DNA from: an uncultured Clostridia bacterium
GTDB lineage: Bacteria; Bacillota; Clostridia; Lachnospirales; Anaerotignaceae
Assembly (NCBI GenBank): GCA_937888765.1
Contig: CALASU010000291.1
Coordinates: 1-17,339 of the forward strand
DNA: 17,339 nt
Direction of reading: 5' to 3'
Part shown: positions 12,905-17,339 of the stretch, one piece after another
Position numbering within the stretch: position 1 is the stretch's first letter
Layout of the letters: every line of letters starts with the position of its first letter
The notes under the pieces: model-generated
The model's input: the letters and a program-made list of their open reading frames with translations, nothing else
Database searches by the model: none
Told to the model about the DNA's origin: nothing
Position numbers and translations under genes: made by a program

Positions 12905-12939
12905 ATTTATATATTACACCATCCACAAATTTATGTCAA

Positions 12940-12970
12940 GAAAAAAGCCCCCTCTTACGAGGGAGCTCTT
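12940..12970 (-). terminator. Terminator of surface protein gene 2
   Basis: On minus AGCTCCCTC-GTAA-GAGGGGGCT (one mismatch) is followed by TTTTTT. The T-tract touches the -35 of the locus 4 antitoxin promoter, leaving no spacer between them. Confidence 0.85.
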
Positions 12971-13023
12971 ATGGTTGTCGCTATTGATTCAGATCAACCG
13001 AATCGCTTGTTATTTACTGAAAA

Positions 13024-16000
13024 TTATTCAGCAACAACGCCGCCGTTCAGTGTAGCTGTTTTTGTAGCTGCATCCCATGTGATATCTGTTACGCCCAGAG
13101 CTGTAGCCAGATCTCTCATAGGCAGGAATGTTCTGCCATCAACGATTTCAACTGCTGCGGAAGCGGGGATTGCGGAACCGTTAACGTTGATTACTTTCTG
13201 ACCAGCAACCATTGTGATGATTCTCTGACCGTACAGGATTGTTACAGTCTTTGTTTCGCCGTTCCAGATTACGTTGTTGTTGTTGATACCCAGAGCGTTT
13301 GCAACTGCTCTTACGGGCAGCATTGTGTAACCAGCTGCGGATACATATGCGGGAACATCCAGTTCTACTGTGTTTTCACCGGATACGATGTAGGATTCGC
13401 CAACGGGAACTACTACTTTTGTTGTGAAGGAAGCGTCATCCTGTTCTCTACCTGCTGTTACAACGTTGATGAAAGCTTCTTTAACAACGTCGGAGAAGTC
13501 TTCAACGTCAGCGATGAAGCATTCGTCATCACAGTCAGCTGCGTCGTGAGCTGTCCAGCTTGTGTGTGTATCTTCAGCAAACAGTTTCTGAACCAGGTAA
13601 GCTTCTGCTGCTGTGTTCTTAGCGATCAGATCGTAAGGACCAGCGGGGATGTTTCTGTTCATGAACAGAGACATGTCAGAAATTGTTACTGTAGCTGCTT
13701 CATCGGATTCTTCTTCTACTTCAAAGCCGATTGCAGGAACGCCTTCATCCAGAGATTTGAATTTTACATCGTTATCTTCCAGATCATCGATTTCCATACC
13801 GTTTGTAGCTTCGAATGTAGCATCTTCTTCGAATTCGATTACATCTTTATCGATTGCCATCCAGAACTGAGAACCTTCTTTCCACAGACCTGCAGCTGTT
13901 TCAGTTACTTTGATTTCTGTAGGGATTTCTGTGTATCTGTAGTCAATCTTCATGTCGTTCTGTTCAGCTTCTACAACTGCGATAGGCATGAATTTAGCGA
14001 TTGTTACTTCCTGTTCGTCAACCAGGTCGCCTGTGAATTTCAGTGTTACATCACCTGCGAATGTAGGGTCAGCAACCAGTTCCAGTTCGAATGTTACGGA
14101 AGCTTCGTCATCAGCCAGTTCTGTGTTAACATCGTCGAATACGCGTTTGTCAAATTCGAAGTTTTTGTGGTCGCCATCCTGGTAAGCATTTTTGAATGCT
14201 TCATCCCAGTCACCAGCATCCTGTACACCGCCAACTGTCTGATAGAAGTTTTCTGCTTCTACTACATTAACGTCTGTTACATATACGCCATCGGGCAGTT
14301 CCAGATTGAAACCTTTTCTCATGGACCATGCGCCGGGGAAGGATTCTTCGATTGTTACTTCCAGGGACATATGATCGGAATCATCTGTGATACCTGCGTT
14401 GTTTACGTTAGTACCGGAGTAGATCAGAGGCAGATCTTCATCTTCTTCTACGGACATGATTACTGTGTAATCAACTACTTTCATAACTTCAACTTTTGTT
14501 GTTGCTTTGAAAGCTTTGTCAACTTTGTTACCATCTTTATCGGATGCTGTAGCTTTTACTGTGATTGTAGCAACATCGCCGGATTTAGCACCGTCAGCTA
14601 CGATTGTCAGTTCATTAGCTTTGATTACGATTTCATCTGTTTCAGTATCAACTTCGATGATTGCTTTGTTACCATCAACATCTACTACTGTGTAATCATC
14701 GCCTGTGAAACCTTTCCAAGCTTTTTTGAATTCAAAGCCATTGTTCAGTTTCAGTTCGATTGTCTGGTCAACCTGGAAGTTACCTACTACGGATTCAATC
14801 TTCAGGTCTTTTTCCAGTGTAGCTTCTTCATCTTCAGCTACTGTAGCCAGTTTCTTTGTTGTAGCTGTGATGCCGTAGTCTTCAACGCCTACATATACCA
14901 GATCAGCTACATCCAGGTTCAGGTCATCGGATTCAACGTCCAGTGTAGCCTGTCTGCCAACGGATGTTTTGTCCATTACTGTAGCCAGGTCAATGCTGAT
15001 TACGTCGCCTGTGTGCAGTTTACCTTTGATACCGAATGTGAATTCGTCAACATCTTTCATAGCTGCTTTAGCTTTGCTGAAGCCTTCAACAGGAACTACT
15101 TTGAAATCTGTAGAGCCTGCTGCTTCTGTATTTGCATCGTCTTTTGCTTTAGCTTCTTCCAGTTCTGTTTCAGCTGTTTCCAGTCTGCCTTCAGCTTCTC
15201 TTACTGCTGCCTGAGCTGCTTCTACTGCTTCTGCTGCTGCTACTACTGTTGCATCATCGCTTGCTGCCAGAATTTTAGCTCGAGCTACGCCTTCAGCTTC
15301 TGTTACTGCATCGTCTGCTTCTGTTTTTGCATCTTTTGCTGCTTCCAGTGCGTCTGCTACTTCTTCTACTGCGCCTTCAGCTGTTTCCAGAGCTGTTTCT
15401 GCTTCTGTTTTTGCTGCTTCCAGTTCTGCCATTTCTGCTTCTGCTGCTGCCAGGTTGTCTTTTGCTGTACCCAGTGCCAGTGCTGCTGCATCTACATCAT
15501 CCTGGCTACCTGTACCTCCTGCCAATGCCTCTTTTGCATCGTCGTAGTCACCTTTTGCATCGTTTACTGCTGTTGTCAGTTGTTCTACTGTTTTGTCATC
15601 AGCAGGATCATCTGTGCCCATATCGTATTTGTAAGTTGTAATTGCAGTTGTTGCTGTTGTTACTGCAGCTGCTGCTGTTGCTACTGCGATGTCTGCTTCT
15701 TCTACAGCTTCTTCAGCTTCTGTTACTGCTTCTGCTGCTGCTGTCTGAGTTGCTTTTGCAGCGATTACATCAGCATCTGCTGCAATCTGTTCATCCAGAT
15801 CAGCGGGAGGTGCTACAGTGCTCAGAGCTGTTTCCAGTTCTGCTTCTGCATCTTCCAGCGCTTTTGCCAGACTGCCTTCTTCGGGAGCTGCAGGATCCAT
15901 AGCTTCGCCATACAGTTCTTTCTTAACAGCATTTACTTTTTTCTGTGCTGTTGTAACAGCTGCACTGGAGCTGTTCTGGTCTGCAGCCATTTCATCTTTC

Positions 16001-16326
16001 GCTTCAGAACCCAGAATCACTTTGATGTTATCTGTTGTGAAGCTGTCGTCCAGTTCTGCGTTGTCCAGAGATACTGTGATTTCTGCATAGTAGTCTTCGT
16101 TATCTACTGTTGTTTTTTTGTAGTTTGTGTCTGTGATTTTGATCTGCAGTTCGGGTACGGAATCTTTATCGTCGTTAACTACATTACCGTCAAAATCTTT
16201 TGTCATTGTCCATGCATCAACGATTTTAGCTGTTGCTTCAACTTCGCCAACACCAGCAAATGCTGTTGCAGGAACCATGGATGTTGTCATAGCGGCAACC
16301 ATTGCCATAGAGACAAATTTTTTCAT
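13024..16326 (-). CDS. Secreted surface protein 2 with copper amine oxidase-N-like C-terminal domain
   Basis: A 1,100-residue paralogue of the protein at 8258. The signal peptide and first ~60 residues are almost identical, as is the last ~125-residue copper-amine-oxidase-N-like domain (YTMLPVRAVANALG, GRTFLPMRDLATALG, ITWDAATKTATL). Residues of about 110-400 form an Ala/Glu-rich coiled coil (EAVEEADIAVATAAAAV, ALETAEGAVEEVADALEAAK) unrelated in sequence to that of protein 1 but of the same length. From KVVPVEGFSKAK (about 400) the two align again. The Cys/Asp-rich insert near 920 is shorter (ADCDDECF, two Cys). AGGAGG supports the MKK start at 16326. No SLH, LPXTG or lipobox is seen. Narrow codon use suggests very high expression. 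Likely an S-layer-like or surface protein; enzyme activity is not implied by the C-terminal domain name. Confidence 0.8.
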   Translation of the reverse strand: MKKFVSMAMVAAMTTSMVPATAFAGVGEVEATAKIVDAWTMTKDFDGNVVNDDKDSVPELQIKITDTNYKKTTVDNEDYYAEITVSLDNAELDDSFTTDNIKVILGSEAKDEMAADQNSSSAAVTTAQKKVNAVKKELYGEAMDPAAPEEGSLAKALEDAEAELETALSTVAPPADLDEQIAADADVIAAKATQTAAAEAVTEAEEAVEEADIAVATAAAAVTTATTAITTYKYDMGTDDPADDKTVEQLTTAVNDAKGDYDDAKEALAGGTGSQDDVDAAALALGTAKDNLAAAEAEMAELEAAKTEAETALETAEGAVEEVADALEAAKDAKTEADDAVTEAEGVARAKILAASDDATVVAAAEAVEAAQAAVREAEGRLETAETELEEAKAKDDANTEAAGSTDFKVVPVEGFSKAKAAMKDVDEFTFGIKGKLHTGDVISIDLATVMDKTSVGRQATLDVESDDLNLDVADLVYVGVEDYGITATTKKLATVAEDEEATLEKDLKIESVVGNFQVDQTIELKLNNGFEFKKAWKGFTGDDYTVVDVDGNKAIIEVDTETDEIVIKANELTIVADGAKSGDVATITVKATASDKDGNKVDKAFKATTKVEVMKVVDYTVIMSVEEDEDLPLIYSGTNVNNAGITDDSDHMSLEVTIEESFPGAWSMRKGFNLELPDGVYVTDVNVVEAENFYQTVGGVQDAGDWDEAFKNAYQDGDHKNFEFDKRVFDDVNTELADDEASVTFELELVADPTFAGDVTLKFTGDLVDEQEVTIAKFMPIAVVEAEQNDMKIDYRYTEIPTEIKVTETAAGLWKEGSQFWMAIDKDVIEFEEDATFEATNGMEIDDLEDNDVKFKSLDEGVPAIGFEVEEESDEAATVTISDMSLFMNRNIPAGPYDLIAKNTAAEAYLVQKLFAEDTHTSWTAHDAADCDDECFIADVEDFSDVVKEAFINVVTAGREQDDASFTTKVVVPVGESYIVSGENTVELDVPAYVSAAGYTMLPVRAVANALGINNNNVIWNGETKTVTILYGQRIITMVAGQKVINVNGSAIPASAAVEIVDGRTFLPMRDLATALGVTDITWDAATKTATLNGGVVAE

Positions 16327-16990
16327 GGGTCTCATTCCTCCTATTATTTGTTATTTTTTTCGTTCTTGTTACTTTTTGATGAATCATTGTTCTATGAAAA
16401 TACACTTCACAATGATCGATGTAAGATACCGTTACTACGGTATTTACAGTTTTTTTCAGGGTTACGATGCAAAATAAAAATTCGGTACTCAAGAAAAAGC
16501 CGTCTGCTCTGCGGCAGTTTGGGTAATGCCGCCGAATGCAAGGCATATGCTTATCCATTGTTTCAGAGTTTCGCCGTACAAATATGTTTTTTGTCGTATT
16601 TGTCATCTTGTACTTCAGCAGAAAATTTATTTTGTTATCGTAATTCGTTTCATAATTATACAACGAAGTGCATTTCTCTCCTCTGCCCTCCGCTCCGCCG
16701 CCGCTTCCCGTCCCGTCCGCTTCTGTTCCCTTGCTCCCTTTCCACACCCAATCAATGAAAGTCGGCGCAGTCGCTTCGGCGTTCGTTTCGTTCCGTGACA
16801 GTTTTGCTTCACGCGTCGGATTTACTTTGCAGATACATCTTACCAAGGACTTCACTTTTTGGCAAGTATTTTTCACGTATTGTAACTTAACTGAAATATT
16901 TCAGAAACATAACGTGAAATATTACAGGAATTGAATCAGAAACTTCATATTTAATGATTTTCACAAATTGCAATGCAAATGGGCAAAAAA
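16327..16990 (-). promoter_or_regulatory. Long upstream region of surface gene 2
   Basis: No gene is seen. A candidate promoter, TTGCCA (16860-16865), 17 bases, TAAGAT (16837-16842), lies at the same distance from the shared palindrome (TTCGTT-N11-AACGAA with CATAATTATA, near 16645-16667) as in gene 1. About 260 bases between that palindrome and the gene are absent from gene 1; they contain an ATACCG-TTACTA-CGGTAT hairpin (16428-16445) and a GCCG/CGGC hairpin (about 16499-16515). The leader would be about 500 bases. Confidence 0.5.
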
Positions 16991-16992
16991 AG

Positions 16993-17028
16993 CCCCGCCT
17001 TGTCAAAAGGCGGGGAATATTATATAAT
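16993..17028 (+). promoter_or_regulatory. Promoter of Hol_Tox locus B, with its -35 inside a hairpin
   Basis: TTGTCA (17000-17005), 17 bases, TATAAT (17023-17028). The -35 lies in the GTCAA loop of a 9-bp hairpin (CCCCGCCTT/AAGGCGGGG), the same arrangement as TA locus 1. On minus the hairpin is followed by a T-run. Confidence 0.78.
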
Positions 17029-17091
17029 GAAGCTATGGGTGACCGTGGCGGACGGCGAACCTCCCTCGCAGTTAAGGAGGGAGGTGGTCAT

Positions 17092-17175
17092 ATGAGCACA
17101 TACGAAGCGATCTCATTGATGATATCATTCGGAATACTTATCGTGTCCATCCTGAATTTCAGGACAAAAAAATAA
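17092..17175 (+). CDS. Putative holin-like small toxin (Hol_Tox type), copy B
   Basis: A 27-residue peptide, MSTYEAISLMISFGILIVSI, then LNFRTKK. It is nearly the same as copy A (Gly for Ser, Ile for Val, Phe for Leu) and fits the putative holin-like toxin family of Firmicutes: one membrane span and a basic tail. GGAGGGAGGTG precedes the ATG and is paired by CCTCCCT (17060-17066 with 17078-17084). The stop codon lies in the stem of the antisense terminator. It is transcribed divergently from surface gene 2. As with relatives, type I toxin function is likely but not proven. Confidence 0.88.
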   Translation: MSTYEAISLMISFGILIVSILNFRTKK

Positions 17176-17272
17176 ACCGCCCCACTAATCCTGACCGATT
17201 GTAAGCGGTTTATTCTTTTATAAACTTTAAACATCTGTGAGGGACAGCCATCCTGCGGCGGTCATCCTACTT
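17164..17272 (-). ncRNA. Predicted antisense antitoxin RNA of Hol_Tox locus B
   Basis: Promoter TTGACA (17301-17306), 16 bases, TATAAT (17279-17284). It ends at AATAAACCGC (17171-17180) with GCGGTTTATT (17205-17214), then seven T on minus. It overlaps the toxin 3' end. The block GGGACAGCC...TGCGGCGGT near its 5' end is conserved with locus A. Confidence 0.72.
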
Positions 17273-17339
17273 AACTTTATTATAACAGATTCAAATATAA
17301 TGTCAACTCATTAAACTGGAAAAAGAAAGGTGTTGTACT

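Larger units (their letters stand above)
12627..17306. repeat. Tandem duplication, unit 2
   Basis: Repeats the order of unit 1: TA locus 4, surface protein 2 (minus), long upstream region, Hol_Tox locus B. The ends of the surface genes and the promoter elements are strongly conserved; the coiled-coil segment and part of the leader are not. Confidence 0.75.

Noticed and set aside
13546..16758. A 1,070-codon open frame on the plus strand opposite surface gene 2
   Set aside because: It is Cys/Phe/Ser-rich without domains or a good ribosome binding site, and exists because the narrow codon choice of the real gene avoids stops on the opposite strand.

Overview
The window comes from a spore-forming, Gram-positive Clostridia-type bacterium, probably Lachnospirales-like; this placement is inferred from gene content. 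It carries a GerA-type spore germinant receptor operon, a WhiA gene followed by a Crh/HPr-like gene, strong AGGAGG ribosome binding sites and canonical sigma-A promoters. Surface proteins with copper-amine-oxidase-N-type C-terminal domains also fit. There are no rRNA, tRNA, CRISPR or transposase genes.

Left part (1-5820, all minus strand). Reading from right to left, a sigma-G-like promoter precedes gerAA-gerAB-gerAC, whose genes overlap by 1 and 8 bases. A 140-base cluster of perfect inverted repeats follows, then whiA (TTG start), a Crh-like HPr protein that lacks the phosphorylatable histidine, a terminator, and a queT-type ECF transporter gene behind a structured leader.

Middle part (5820-8140). 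A secreted TolC-family coiled-coil protein (minus strand) is flanked by tiny plus-strand loci. Each has a promoter, a short leader that tucks the ribosome binding site into a hairpin, a 21-26 residue hydrophobic peptide ending in ICKWLDR, a GC-rich bidirectional terminator, and a strong convergent promoter (TTGACA, 17 bases, TAATAT or TATTAT) that would make a short antisense RNA. In every locus the 5' end of this RNA carries a direct repeat of that locus's own toxin start region. The repeats differ from locus to locus while the rest is conserved. This is the layout of the plasmid pAD1 par (Fst/RNAII) type I toxin-antitoxin system.

Right part (7797-17306) is a tandem duplication of about 4.6-4.7 kb. 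Each unit holds one peptide toxin locus, one ~1,100-residue secreted surface protein (minus strand), a long conserved upstream region, and one Hol_Tox-type small toxin locus with its own convergent antisense promoter. Between the units lie two orphan antitoxin pieces without a toxin. The two surface proteins are nearly identical at both ends but have unrelated alanine-rich coiled-coil regions of the same length.

The main discovery candidate is the family of par-like type I toxin-antitoxin loci (four toxins, one with a premature stop, plus orphan antitoxins), interleaved with two Hol_Tox loci around duplicated surface-protein genes. They may stabilise this repetitive, recombination-prone locus.
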